This document shows positions 16,912 to 24,203 of a DNA stretch of 46,471 bases, piece by piece. The position numbers were made by a program, and so were the translations under genes. The notes beneath the pieces were generated by a model. The model had not been told where the DNA came from. It ran no database searches and saw only the letters and a list, made by a program, of their open reading frames with translations. The DNA is taken from NCBI GenBank assembly GCA_009885995.1, contig VFJQ01000090.1, positions 1-46,471 on the forward strand. The letters are read 5' to 3'. The first letter of the stretch is position 1. Every line of letters starts with the position of its first letter. Source of the DNA: Verrucomicrobiota bacterium. GTDB lineage: Bacteria; Verrucomicrobiota; Verrucomicrobiia; Chthoniobacterales; Chthoniobacteraceae.

Positions 16912-17931
16912 TCAGGCGAAGAGTTCGCCCGCACGATCCGGCGGCGCGACGCCCAGCTTCTTGTAAGTCGAAGGCATCGCGACGCGTCCTTGCGGCGTGC
17001 GCTTGAGGTAGCCTTGCATGATGAGGTAGGGCTCGTTCACGTCTTCGAGCGTGCCGGCGTCTTCGCCGATGGCGACGGCGAGGCTGCTCAAGCCCACGGG
17101 ACCGCCGGCAAATTTGTGCACGAGCGCTTCGAGGATGCGCTTGTCGGTCTCGTCGAGACCTTCGGAATCGATGTCGCGCATGCCGAGTGCGGCGTCGGCG
17201 ACATCGCGCGTGATCTTCGACCCGGCGCGGACTTGCGCGAAGTCGCGCGTCCAGCGCAGCAGGTTATTCGCGATGCGCGGCGTGCCGCGGCTGCGCGCGG
17301 CGATCTCGAGCGCGCCGGGTTCGTCGATCTCGACGCTCATGAGCCCGGCGCTGCGGAGGATGATGCTCTGGAGTTGGTCGGCGGTGTAATAGTCTAGCCG
17401 CAGCGGAAGGCCGAAGCGCGAGCGCAACGGCGCGCTGATCATCCCGGCGCGCGTGGTCGCGCCGATGAGTGTGAACTTCGGCAGGTTAAGCCGCACGCTG
17501 CGCGCGTTCGGGCCCTGGTCGATGATGATGTCGAGTTTGTAGTCCTCCATCGCGGGGTAGAGGTATTCTTCGATCACTCGCGAGAGTGCGTGGATCTCGT
17601 CGATGAAGAGCACGTCGCCGCGTTCGAGCGTGGTGAGCAGGCCGGCGAGATCGCCCGCTTTCTCGATCGTCGGGCCGCTCGTGTTCTTGATCGCGACGCC
17701 CATCGCGTTCGCGACGATGTGGGCGAGCGTGGTCTTGCCGAGGCCGGGCGGGCCGCTGAGGAGGATGTGCTCGAGCACGTCGCCGCGCTGCTTCGCGGCC
17801 TCGACCATGATGTTGAGTTGCTCGCACACTTTCGCCTGGCCGGTGAATTCGCTGAACACCGGCGGGCGCAATGACACGTCGAAGGGCGTATCGGGTGCAT
17901 CGGCGAGTTGGCGGAGTGGTTGATCGGACAC
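16912..17931 (-). CDS. ruvB: Holliday junction branch-migration ATPase RuvB
   Basis: The 339-residue AAA+ motor drives branch migration with RuvA. Walker A is [10 protein letters not shown] from residue 61, Walker B FIDEIH near 109-114, sensor [10 protein letters not shown], and the arginine-finger segment LRSRFG. The C-terminal winged helix ends with RTPQGR. The start is GTG at 17931 (MSDQPLRQ); TAGGA about 10 bases upstream is a plausible ribosome-binding site. ruvA and ruvC are not adjacent. It is 39 bp downstream of the DUF2934-like gene and upstream of the DEAD-box helicase, all on the minus strand. Confidence 0.97.
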   Translation of the reverse strand: MSDQPLRQLADAPDTPFDVSLRPPVFSEFTGQAKVCEQLNIMVEAAKQRGDVLEHILLSGPPGLGKTTLAHIVANAMGVAIKNTSGPTIEKAGDLAGLLTTLERGDVLFIDEIHALSRVIEEYLYPAMEDYKLDIIIDQGPNARSVRLNLPKFTLIGATTRAGMISAPLRSRFGLPLRLDYYTADQLQSIILRSAGLMSVEIDEPGALEIAARSRGTPRIANNLLRWTRDFAQVRAGSKITRDVADAALGMRDIDSEGLDETDKRILEALVHKFAGGPVGLSSLAVAIGEDAGTLEDVNEPYLIMQGYLKRTPQGRVAMPSTYKKLGVAPPDRAGELFA

Positions 17932-17970
17932 GCCGCGTGTCCTACGGGATGAGAGCCGATTGCGAAAGCC

Positions 17971-18378
17971 TCAACGCGCTGGCGCTTCGCGTTCGTCCTC
18001 GGCTTCCTCGATGGTCTGCTCCCGTCGCGCCTCGAGCATCTGCTCGTGCAAGGCCTCGTCCATTCCTTCTGCGATCAGTTCCTCGACCACGTGGTCGTCG
18101 TCTTCCGTCAAACGCGCCGTGTGCTTCCCCGGATCGGCGGAGACGAAGTCGCGTCCGCTGACGAGGAGTTGCATGTCGTGTTCGTCGCTGCCGTTCTCGA
18201 ACTCGTGGCCGCCGTGCAATTCGCGCTTGGCCTGCTGCCAGTGCTCCTCGGTCGCCTCGGGCCAGCCAGCGATCTCCGCGATCTCGCGGGCGCGGCGGCG
18301 GACATCCTCCATCGTCGGCGCTCCGAGACCGCGCGAGTGCTGGAGGATCTTGGCGGGGATCGGTCGCGGAGCTTTCAT
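17971..18378 (-). CDS. DUF2934-like domain protein
   Basis: The 135-residue product has an N-terminal segment, about residues 22-54, containing MEDVRRRAREIAEIAGWPEA followed by TEEHWQQAKREL. This matches the DUF2934 pattern of a helical R-A/AxxIAxxxGxPEG...HWxxAExEL motif. The rest is strongly acidic (EDDDHVVEELIAEGMDEALH) and probably helical. The function of DUF2934 is unknown. ATG 18378 is the sole good start. It heads a likely operon with ruvB and the helicase. Confidence 0.7.
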   Translation of the reverse strand: MKAPRPIPAKILQHSRGLGAPTMEDVRRRAREIAEIAGWPEATEEHWQQAKRELHGGHEFENGSDEHDMQLLVSGRDFVSADPGKHTARLTEDDDHVVEELIAEGMDEALHEQMLEARREQTIEEAEDEREAPAR

Positions 18379-18497
18379 GGCTCAAGGATTCGCCCGTGCT
18401 GGCAGGAGGCAAGCAAGCGTTTCGTTTACGACGAAAATTTTGGAGGTGACAGGCGCACGCAGACTGCTTTCGCTTTGTGCCTGTTGATTCAACGCGG

Positions 18498-18764
18498 ATG
18501 AAACAAATCAAACTCACCGGTCGCGAGCGTTCCGTGCTGCGATATATTGACTGGAACTTGGGCACGAAGGGCGGCGAGTTGCTCGATTGCACGAGGCTCG
18601 AGGCGGATGACCTCGTGGACGTGCTCAACGGTCTGATGGAGGTCGGCTACGTGGAGATGGCGCCGTATGCGGCGCACACCGATGTGGCGACGTTTCGTGA
18701 GAAGACGTTCGAGGTGAACCCGGGTTATTCGCTCGATCTGCGCGCCGCGATGATGCGGCCTTAG
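18498..18764 (+). CDS. small hypothetical protein, possibly winged-helix
   Basis: The 88-residue product starts MKQIKLTGRERSVLRYIDWN. Its pattern of short helices followed by LEADDLVDVLNGLMEVGYVEM resembles a winged-helix fold in which a helix pair sorts by condition and a wing follows. This is only a structural guess. No family is recognised. An in-frame ATG at 18498 is preferred to 18477. It sits divergently 119 bp from the DUF2934-like gene, and 46 bp before the UDP-sugar decarboxylase gene, with which it may be co-transcribed. Confidence 0.55.
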   Translation: MKQIKLTGRERSVLRYIDWNLGTKGGELLDCTRLEADDLVDVLNGLMEVGYVEMAPYAAHTDVATFREKTFEVNPGYSLDLRAAMMRP

Positions 18765-18810
18765 ATTTCGCCTTTCCGCAATGCGCGCGTGGCCTTAGAC
18801 AGCGCGCCGC

Positions 18811-19770
18811 ATGTTCACCCGCGACTCAGCTTCACCCATCACCGTCGTCACCGGAGGCGCCGGATTTCTCGGCTCCCATCTCACCGACCGCCTGCTCGCG
18901 GAGGGGCACCGCGTCATCGGCATCGACAACTTCATCACCGGCTCGACCTCGAACATCGAGCACCTCGCGGGGAACGATCGATACCGCTTCATCAAGGCCG
19001 ACGTCTCGAACTTCATCTTCGTGCCGGGCGATGTGGACTTCGTCTTTCACTTCGCGTCGCCTGCGTCGCCGATCGACTACCTCGAGCACCCGATCCCCAC
19101 GCTGAAAGTCGGCGCGCTCGGCACGCACAACACGCTCGGCCTCGCGAAGGCGAAGGGCGCCGGCTACCTCATCGCGAGCACGAGCGAGTGCTACGGCGAT
19201 CCGCTCGTGCATCCGCAAAAGGAAGACTACTGGGGCAACGTGAACCCCATCGGACCGCGCGGCGTGTATGACGAGGCGAAGCGTTTCGCCGAGGCGATGA
19301 CGATGGCCTACCACCGCTTCCACGGCGTGAACACGCACATCGTCCGCATCTTCAACACGTATGGCCCGCGGATGCGACTGCGCGACGGGCGCGTGGTGCC
19401 CGCCTTCATCGGCCAGGCGCTGGAAGGCAAGCCGCTCACGATCTTCGGCGACGGCTCGCAGACGCGTTCGTTCTGCTACTGCTCGGATCTCATCGACGGC
19501 ATCTACCGGCTCTCGCGCTCAGACTTCCACGAGCCGGTGAACATCGGCAACCCGCGCGAGATGACGATCAAGGAATTCGGCGAGCACATCATCCGCATCA
19601 CCGGCGCGAAGCATGGGCTCGAATACAAGCCGCTGCCTGTCGATGACCCGAAGGTGCGCCAGCCCGACATCACTCGTGCGAAGACGATCCTCGGCTGGGA
19701 GCCGAAGGTCGAGTTCGAGGACGGCATCCGCGAGACGATCGAATACTTCCGTCCGCGCGTCGGGAAGTAG
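18811..19770 (+). CDS. UDP-glucuronate decarboxylase (UDP-xylose synthase), SDR family
   Basis: The 319-residue extended short-chain dehydrogenase has the NAD-binding [11 protein letters not shown] at 14-24. The catalytic STSECYGDP lies at 123-131 and Tyr153-X3-Lys157 is in [11 protein letters not shown]. The segment [19 protein letters not shown] is nearly invariant in UDP-xylose synthases, which oxidise and decarboxylate UDP-glucuronate to UDP-xylose for surface polysaccharides. No glycosyltransferase genes are nearby. It is followed at once by a palindromic element (19779-19849). Confidence 0.93.
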   Translation: MFTRDSASPITVVTGGAGFLGSHLTDRLLAEGHRVIGIDNFITGSTSNIEHLAGNDRYRFIKADVSNFIFVPGDVDFVFHFASPASPIDYLEHPIPTLKVGALGTHNTLGLAKAKGAGYLIASTSECYGDPLVHPQKEDYWGNVNPIGPRGVYDEAKRFAEAMTMAYHRFHGVNTHIVRIFNTYGPRMRLRDGRVVPAFIGQALEGKPLTIFGDGSQTRSFCYCSDLIDGIYRLSRSDFHEPVNIGNPREMTIKEFGEHIIRITGAKHGLEYKPLPVDDPKVRQPDITRAKTILGWEPKVEFEDGIRETIEYFRPRVGK

Positions 19771-19778
19771 TTCGACTC

Positions 19779-19849
19779 ACCACCAAGACACCAAGACACC
19801 AAGGCACCAAGGAGAGGCGGTGGGCTTTGTGTCTTGGTGTCTTGGTGGT
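19779..19849. repeat. palindromic element with perfect 21-bp arms
   Basis: Arms 19779-19799 and 19829-19849 are perfect inverted repeats made of the short-period motif CCACCAAGACACCAAGACAC. The 29-bp centre continues the pattern with AAGGCACCAAGG. The element lies between the UDP-xylose synthase gene and the dehydrogenase gene. It can form a long hairpin in either RNA strand and may end transcription. Confidence 0.85.
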
Positions 19850-19899
19850 TCAAAATGCGCGTTGATTCGTCGCGCGTGCGTTCCCACTCTCCGCGGCCC

Positions 19900-22644
19900 A
19901 TGCGCCACGCTTTCCTGCCCGCCATCGTCTGTGCTGCTGTCACCGCTCTTGCCCAGAATCCTCCGGACAAACCCAACGCCGCCACACCCGCTGAGGAGCT
20001 GACGGTCGCGCCGGGGTTCAAGGTCGAGCTGCTCAAGTCGGCGGCGAAGGAGGACGGCTCGTGGGTGAGCATGGCGGTGGATGCGAAGGGGCGGCTCTAC
20101 ATCTCCACGCAGGGGAAGGTGGAGGGCGCGGGGTGGAAGAAGGAGGACAAGTGGGGCGGGCTTTTCCGCGCGACGCTCGATGGCAAAGGGCAGGTCGCGC
20201 AGTGGGAGAAAGTGCCGGTGCCGGTCGGCGATGCGATGGGGATGTTGTGGGCGTTCGACTCGCTCTACGTGAGCGGCGACGGGCCGGAAGGGCGGGGGAT
20301 CTATCGGCTCAAGGACACGAATGGCGACGGCGATCTCGACGCGTGGACGCTGTGGAAGAAAGTGCCGGGCGGCAATGGCGAGCACGGGGCGCACGCGCTG
20401 GTGCTGAGCCCTGACGGCAAGAGCATCTATATCGTCCACGGGAACTCCACGCCGCTCATCGAAGGCGTGGACGCGCAGTCCCCGTATCGCAACTACGCCG
20501 AGGACGATCTGCTCCCGCGCGTCATGGACCCGGTCGCGACCTTCTTCGACAAGATCAAGTCGCCCTACGGCTACGTCCTGCGCACCGACGAGAACGGCAC
20601 GAAGTGGGACCTCTTCGCCGGCGGCTTCCGCAATCCCTACGACATCGACTTCAACGCCGACGGCGAGCTCTTCACCTACGACAGCGACATGGAGTGGGAC
20701 GTGGGCTCGCCGTGGTATCGGCCCACGCGCGTGCTGCACGTGGTGGCCGGCGGCGAGTATGGCTTCCGCGAAGGCACGGCGAAGTGGCCCGCGTATTATC
20801 CCGACTCGCTGCCCGCCGCGGTGGACATCGGCCTCGGCTGCCCGACCGGGGTGAAGTTCGGCACGCGGTCGAACTTCCCCGCGCAATATAAGAGCGCCTT
20901 CTTCATTATGGACTGGACGTTCGGGCGCATCCTCGCGGTGCATCTGCGGCCGCAGGGCGCCAGCTACACGGCACGCAACACGGGCTTGGAGGCTGGAGGG
21001 CAGCGCGCCGTCGCTGCCGGAGCGGGCGGCCCACCGGGCACCGACGGCGCGGTGCCCTCCAAGGCGCCCTCCACCTACCACCTCACCGGTGCGGCGTCGG
21101 GGGGCGACGTGGAGGAGTTCGTGCGCGGCAAGGGGCTGCCGGTCACCGACCTCGAGTTCGGCCAGGACGGCGCGATGTATTTCACCATCGGCGGCCGCGG
21201 GACGCAGGCGGGGTTGTATCGGGTGAGTTGGGCCGGGGAACCCGTGAAGCCGAACGACGACTACGTGATGGATGGAGCGTCGAATGCGCGCGCGCTTCGA
21301 CGAAGCCGCGAAGATCACTTCGGCGATGGCGACGCACGGGAGATCGAGTCTGCTTTTAGGCTTCCAGCTTCGGGCGACCGGTTTCACGCGTTCGCTTCTC
21401 GCCTTACGCTCGAACAGCAACCGATCCAGAATTGGCGAGATCGTGCTCTTTCAGAACATCGACCGAACATTGCCTTGAATGCCCTTCTCGCCCTCGCCCG
21501 CGTGGGGACGAAGGAAGACCAGGAGGCGATCCTCAAGGCGCTCGGGAAGTTCCCGTTCGATTCGCTCAGCGACGAGCTGAAGCTCGACAAGCTGCGCGTC
21601 ATCGAAGTCGCCCTCGCGCGGCACGGGCGGCCGGGCACGGATGCGGTGCGGACGGTCAGCGATGAACTCAGCGCGCAGTATCCCGCCAAGTCCTTCGCCT
21701 TGAACCGCGAGCTGTGCGCGCTGCTCGTGTGGCTCACGGTGGAAGCGGCGCCCTCGCCGCTTAACGTGGACGCGGCGCCCTCGCCGCGCCCGGATGACGC
21801 ACGAAGCGGCGGGGGCGCCGCTTCCACCATCATCGACAAAACCCTCGCCCTCATGGACGACTCCACCGAGCCGGCGGAGCAGGTGTGGTTTGCGCTTTGC
21901 CTGCGCGAGGCGAGCGGGTGGACGGCGTTGCAGCGCGAGCATTACTTCTCGTGGTTCGCGAAGGCGCGGACGTATCGCGGGGGGAATTCGTTTGGGAAGT
22001 TCATCGTCCGCATCCGCGATCAGGCGCTGGAGAAGGTGCCCGCGGCGGAGCGGTCCGCCTTTCTCGCGCTGGCGGAAAAGGAAATCGCGCTCGCGAAGCC
22101 GGCGGCGCCGATGCCGGGGCGGCCTTTCGTGAAGGCGTGGACGCTCGATGATCTGGTGCCGGCGCTCGGCGAGGTGGGGAAGGGGCGCGACTTCGCGCGC
22201 GGGGAGCGGCTGTATCGCGAGACGCTGTGCTCGCAGTGCCATCTCTTTGCGGGGAAGGGCGGCGATGCGAAGACGGGCGCGGTCGGGCCGGATCTCACGG
22301 CGGTGGGGAGCCGCTTCAGCCGCAAGGACGTGCTCGAGGCGATCCTCGACCCGAGCAAGGCGATCAGCGAGCAATACGCGAGCTTCCTCTTCACCTTCAC
22401 CGACGGCACGAGCGCGGCGGGGCAGATCGCGGAGGAGAATCATTACCTGCTCACGCTGATCGTGGACCCGCTCACGGGGGCGAAGCAGAACTACCCGAAG
22501 GGCAAGCTGAAGACGAAGGAGATGTCGCCCGCCTCCCTGATGCCGCCAGGGCTGATCTACTCGCTGAGCAAAGAGGAAGTGCTCGACCTGCTCGCGTATC
22601 TGGAGAGCGGGGGGGATCCGAAGGCGGGGAACTTCGCGAAGTAG
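19900..22644 (+). CDS. PVC-type membrane-bound dehydrogenase / heme-binding (cytochrome c) protein
   Basis: The 914-residue product begins with a signal peptide (MRHAFLPAIVCAAVTALAQ). ATG 19900 was chosen because earlier starts lie beside the palindrome. Residues about 30-430 form a soluble quinoprotein-dehydrogenase-like propeller (TIGR02604-like), with FAGGFRNPYDIDFNADGELF and DSDMEWDVGSPWYRPTRV-type motifs. A HEAT-like helical middle follows. The C-terminal 140 residues are the PVC heme-binding domain (TIGR02603-like) with CSQCH near 777-781 for covalent heme c, and MPPGL as a likely distal Met. Such proteins are thought to oxidise sugars or alcohols in the periplasm. Two palindromic insertions (20995-21060 and 21738-21828) add low-complexity peptides in frame. 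Confidence 0.9.
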   Translation: MRHAFLPAIVCAAVTALAQNPPDKPNAATPAEELTVAPGFKVELLKSAAKEDGSWVSMAVDAKGRLYISTQGKVEGAGWKKEDKWGGLFRATLDGKGQVAQWEKVPVPVGDAMGMLWAFDSLYVSGDGPEGRGIYRLKDTNGDGDLDAWTLWKKVPGGNGEHGAHALVLSPDGKSIYIVHGNSTPLIEGVDAQSPYRNYAEDDLLPRVMDPVATFFDKIKSPYGYVLRTDENGTKWDLFAGGFRNPYDIDFNADGELFTYDSDMEWDVGSPWYRPTRVLHVVAGGEYGFREGTAKWPAYYPDSLPAAVDIGLGCPTGVKFGTRSNFPAQYKSAFFIMDWTFGRILAVHLRPQGASYTARNTGLEAGGQRAVAAGAGGPPGTDGAVPSKAPSTYHLTGAASGGDVEEFVRGKGLPVTDLEFGQDGAMYFTIGGRGTQAGLYRVSWAGEPVKPNDDYVMDGASNARALRRSREDHFGDGDAREIESAFRLPASGDRFHAFASRLTLEQQPIQNWRDRALSEHRPNIALNALLALARVGTKEDQEAILKALGKFPFDSLSDELKLDKLRVIEVALARHGRPGTDAVRTVSDELSAQYPAKSFALNRELCALLVWLTVEAAPSPLNVDAAPSPRPDDARSGGGAASTIIDKTLALMDDSTEPAEQVWFALCLREASGWTALQREHYFSWFAKARTYRGGNSFGKFIVRIRDQALEKVPAAERSAFLALAEKEIALAKPAAPMPGRPFVKAWTLDDLVPALGEVGKGRDFARGERLYRETLCSQCHLFAGKGGDAKTGAVGPDLTAVGSRFSRKDVLEAILDPSKAISEQYASFLFTFTDGTSAAGQIAEENHYLLTLIVDPLTGAKQNYPKGKLKTKEMSPASLMPPGLIYSLSKEEVLDLLAYLESGGDPKAGNFAK
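20995..21060 (+). repeat. palindromic insertion inside the dehydrogenase gene (first)
   Basis: Arms 20995-21013 (GGAGGGCAGCGCGCCGTCG) and 21042-21060 are inverted repeats matching at 18 of 19 positions. The encoded peptide, about residues 366-387, is Gly/Ala/Pro-rich and reads as a linker between recognisable propeller segments ending TARNTG and resuming TYHLTGAASGG. Confidence 0.75.
21738..21828 (+). repeat. palindromic insertion inside the dehydrogenase gene (second)
   Basis: Arms 21738-21762 and 21804-21828 are inverted repeats matching at 24 of 25 positions. The core GCGGCGCCCTCGCCGC occurs twice in the left half (the second copy near 21771). It encodes about 30 Ala/Pro/Ser-rich residues (EAAPSPLNVDAAPSP) in the helical middle of the protein, and the frame stays open throughout. 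Confidence 0.8.
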
Positions 22645-22673
22645 CCGGTTTGTTGGCCGCGGCTTCCCCCTTG

Positions 22674-22694
22674 TTCCCGAGTTCAACTTGGGAG
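22674..22694. repeat. short palindrome after the dehydrogenase gene
   Basis: TTCCCGAGTT followed by CA and AACTTGGGAG forms an imperfect inverted repeat with a near-zero loop, shortly after the stop at 22644. It belongs to the same style of compact dispersed palindromes seen across the window. No T-run follows it. Confidence 0.5.
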
Positions 22695-22727
22695 CGAGGA
22701 GAAGGAGCAGGAAAGGCTCTGTGTATA

Positions 22728-22937
22728 GCGCCTGATGTTATAATCAGAGCGCCTGATTTTGCGCTCTACGTCCATCATTCAGCGTGCGGAGCGTGCGAGG
22801 GAGTGCTCAGAGTGTGCGAGGGAGTGTTCAGAGTGCAAGTGGCGGCGTTCAGGGTGAGCGAGGCGGCGTTCAGGGTGCGCGATTTGCGTGTCTGTATGGA
22901 TGATTTTGCGCTCAGAGCGCACGATTTTACAAACCAA
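22728..22937. repeat. degenerate 21-bp tandem array, ten units
   Basis: Ten units of exactly 21 bp begin at 22728, 22749, 22770, 22791, 22812, 22833, 22854, 22875, 22896 and 22917. Units typically open GYGC and close TTCAGA or TTCAGG. Units 4-7 are the most alike (GCGAGGGAGTG-TCAGAG and GCGGCGTTCAGGGTG versions). The 7-codon period keeps a frame open on both strands; on plus the heptads read like VCEGVFR, VSEAAFR, MDDFALR. No convincing start codon with ribosome-binding site was found, so it is listed as a repeat rather than a gene. It fills much of the 573 bp between 22644 and parA. Confidence 0.75.
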
Positions 22938-22951
22938 GTGAATAAGTTGGT

Positions 22952-22988
22952 AACCACGGAGGGGAGTTCCGTGGTTCAGACCTTTTTT
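22952..22988 (+). terminator. possible hairpin terminator
   Basis: AACCACGGA (22952-22960) pairs perfectly with TCCGTGGTT (22968-22976). A run of six T follows at 22983-22988, but six bases separate stem and T-run, which weakens the call. It would end plus-strand transcription coming through the 21-bp array. Confidence 0.35.
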
Positions 22989-23117
22989 GATCTGAGTGGC
23001 GTCTCTGTAAGTCAGAGTGCAGGCTCGGAGTCTTTCCGGCTGTTCTTCGCTCGTCGGGGTGCGATCTCGGCGCCTTGCCTCGACGCATTCCTTCCTCGGG
23101 GGGCTAAATCAGCCCTG

Positions 23118-23244
23118 CGGGGTGCTCTCTTTTGCGAAGCGGGTGACGACTTTCCAGCCCGAAGGCTTATCCGCCTTCTGCGGGGTGCTCTCTTTCGCGC
23201 AGCGGGGCGACGACTTTCTAACCCGACCGCTTCTCCGCCTTCTG
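23118..23244. repeat. tandem duplication covering the 3' end of parA
   Basis: Copy one (23118-23180, 63 bp) and copy two (23181-23244, 64 bp) both begin CGGGGTGCTCTCTTT and end TCCGCCTTCTG. They differ at several positions and one indel. Copy two contains the last codons of parA (stop at 23218-23220); copy one is downstream and non-coding. A third, shorter echo (GGGCTAAATCAGCCC hairpin) precedes copy one. Confidence 0.8.
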
Positions 23245-24000
23245 CCGGGCGAGAAATTCCAACGTCATGGCCCGGTAGGCGGTGGCCCCGAGGCCGTTCG
23301 GGTCGTATTCGATGATGGGTTTGCCGTGGCTGGGGGCTTCGCTGAGGCGGACGGTGCGGGGGACGACGGTCTTATAGATCACGTCGCCGAAGTGGTTCTG
23401 GACTTCCTGGATGACTTGGTAGGCGAGGTTGTTCCGCATGAACATGGTCATGAGGATGCCGCCGATGTTCAGGCCGGGGTTGGCGCCGCTGGCGCGGACT
23501 TGCTCGACGACGTGGACGATTTTGGAGAGGCCTTCGAGGGCGAAGTATTCGCACTGGAGGGGGACGAGGAGTTCGTCGGCGGCGGCGAGGGCGTTGGTCA
23601 TCAGGATGCCGAGGGAGGGGGGGCAATCGAGGAGAACCACGTCGAAGGTGACGTCGTCGCGGAGGGGCTGGAGGGCGTCGCGCAGCCGGGTGAGGTGATC
23701 TTCGGCCCGGGCGACTTCGATTTCCGCCCCGGCGAGTTCGATGTCGCCGGGGATGAGCCAAAGGTGGTCGAAGCGGGTGGGGACGACGGTCCTGGCGATA
23801 TCTTCGGCGCCGAGCAGGGGGCCGTAGATGCTGTGTTGATCAATAGGTTCGTGGCCGAGGGCGCTGGTGGCGTTGGCCTGGGGGTCGAGGTCGATGAGGA
23901 GGACGCGCTTGCCTTTCGCTGCGAGGCAGGCGGCGAGGTTCACGCTGGTGGTCGTCTTGCCGACGCCGCCTTTCTGGTTGGCGACCGCGATGATTTTCAT
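23218..24000 (-). CDS. parA: ParA/Soj family chromosome-partitioning ATPase
   Basis: The 260-residue product has the deviant Walker A KGGVGKTTT at 10-18, the signature LIDLDPQANAT near 35-45, and LLDCPPSLG as Walker B. The C-terminus has RTVRLSEAPSHGKPI, the typical ParA signature. ParA ATPases form nucleoid-bound gradients that move ParB-parS complexes. No parB follows downstream (the next 570 bp are repeats), so it is either an orphan or its partner lies elsewhere. The gene is divergent from the SNF2 helicase, with a repeat-filled spacer. Its 3' end lies in a 64-bp tandem duplication. Confidence 0.93.
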   Translation of the reverse strand: MKIIAVANQKGGVGKTTTSVNLAACLAAKGKRVLLIDLDPQANATSALGHEPIDQHSIYGPLLGAEDIARTVVPTRFDHLWLIPGDIELAGAEIEVARAEDHLTRLRDALQPLRDDVTFDVVLLDCPPSLGILMTNALAAADELLVPLQCEYFALEGLSKIVHVVEQVRASGANPGLNIGGILMTMFMRNNLAYQVIQEVQNHFGDVIYKTVVPRTVRLSEAPSHGKPIIEYDPNGLGATAYRAMTLEFLARQKAEKRSG

Positions 24001-24056
24001 TCGGGGCGCGGAGGGTAGTGAGGGCGCGGGATTTGGAAAGGGGGAAGAAGTGAATC

Positions 24057-24199
24057 AGTGTTCAGTGATCAGTATTCAGTGATCAGTGGCCGGGAAGTGG
24101 CCGGGAAGTGGCCGGGAAGTGGCCGGGAAGTGGCCGGGAAGTGGGCGGGAAGTGGTGCGCTGCACTTGACTGAGCACTGACAACTGAACACTGAACACT
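24057..24199. repeat. palindromic element with an 11-bp tandem core
   Basis: Arms AGTGTTCAGTGATCAGT (24057-24073) and its near-complement at 24183-24199 match at 16 of 17 positions. Between them six 11-bp units TGGCCGGGAAG run from 24087 to 24152, the last with one change. The element fills the spacer between the divergent parA and SNF2 genes and ends four bases before the SNF2 start, so any promoter of either gene must lie in or beside it. Confidence 0.85.
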
Positions 24200-24203
24200 C
24201 CCG

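Noticed and set aside
22728..22937. CRISPR array
   Set aside because: Units are contiguous, diverging and without unique spacers; no cas genes nearby.
22775..22957. Minus-strand 60-residue Thr/Leu/Asn heptad protein
   Set aside because: Open only because of the 21-bp period; both strands are open and neither has a supported start, so it is kept as a repeat.
23017..24018. Plus-strand frame opposite parA
   Set aside because: Acidic shadow of parA with no motif; parA itself is complete.
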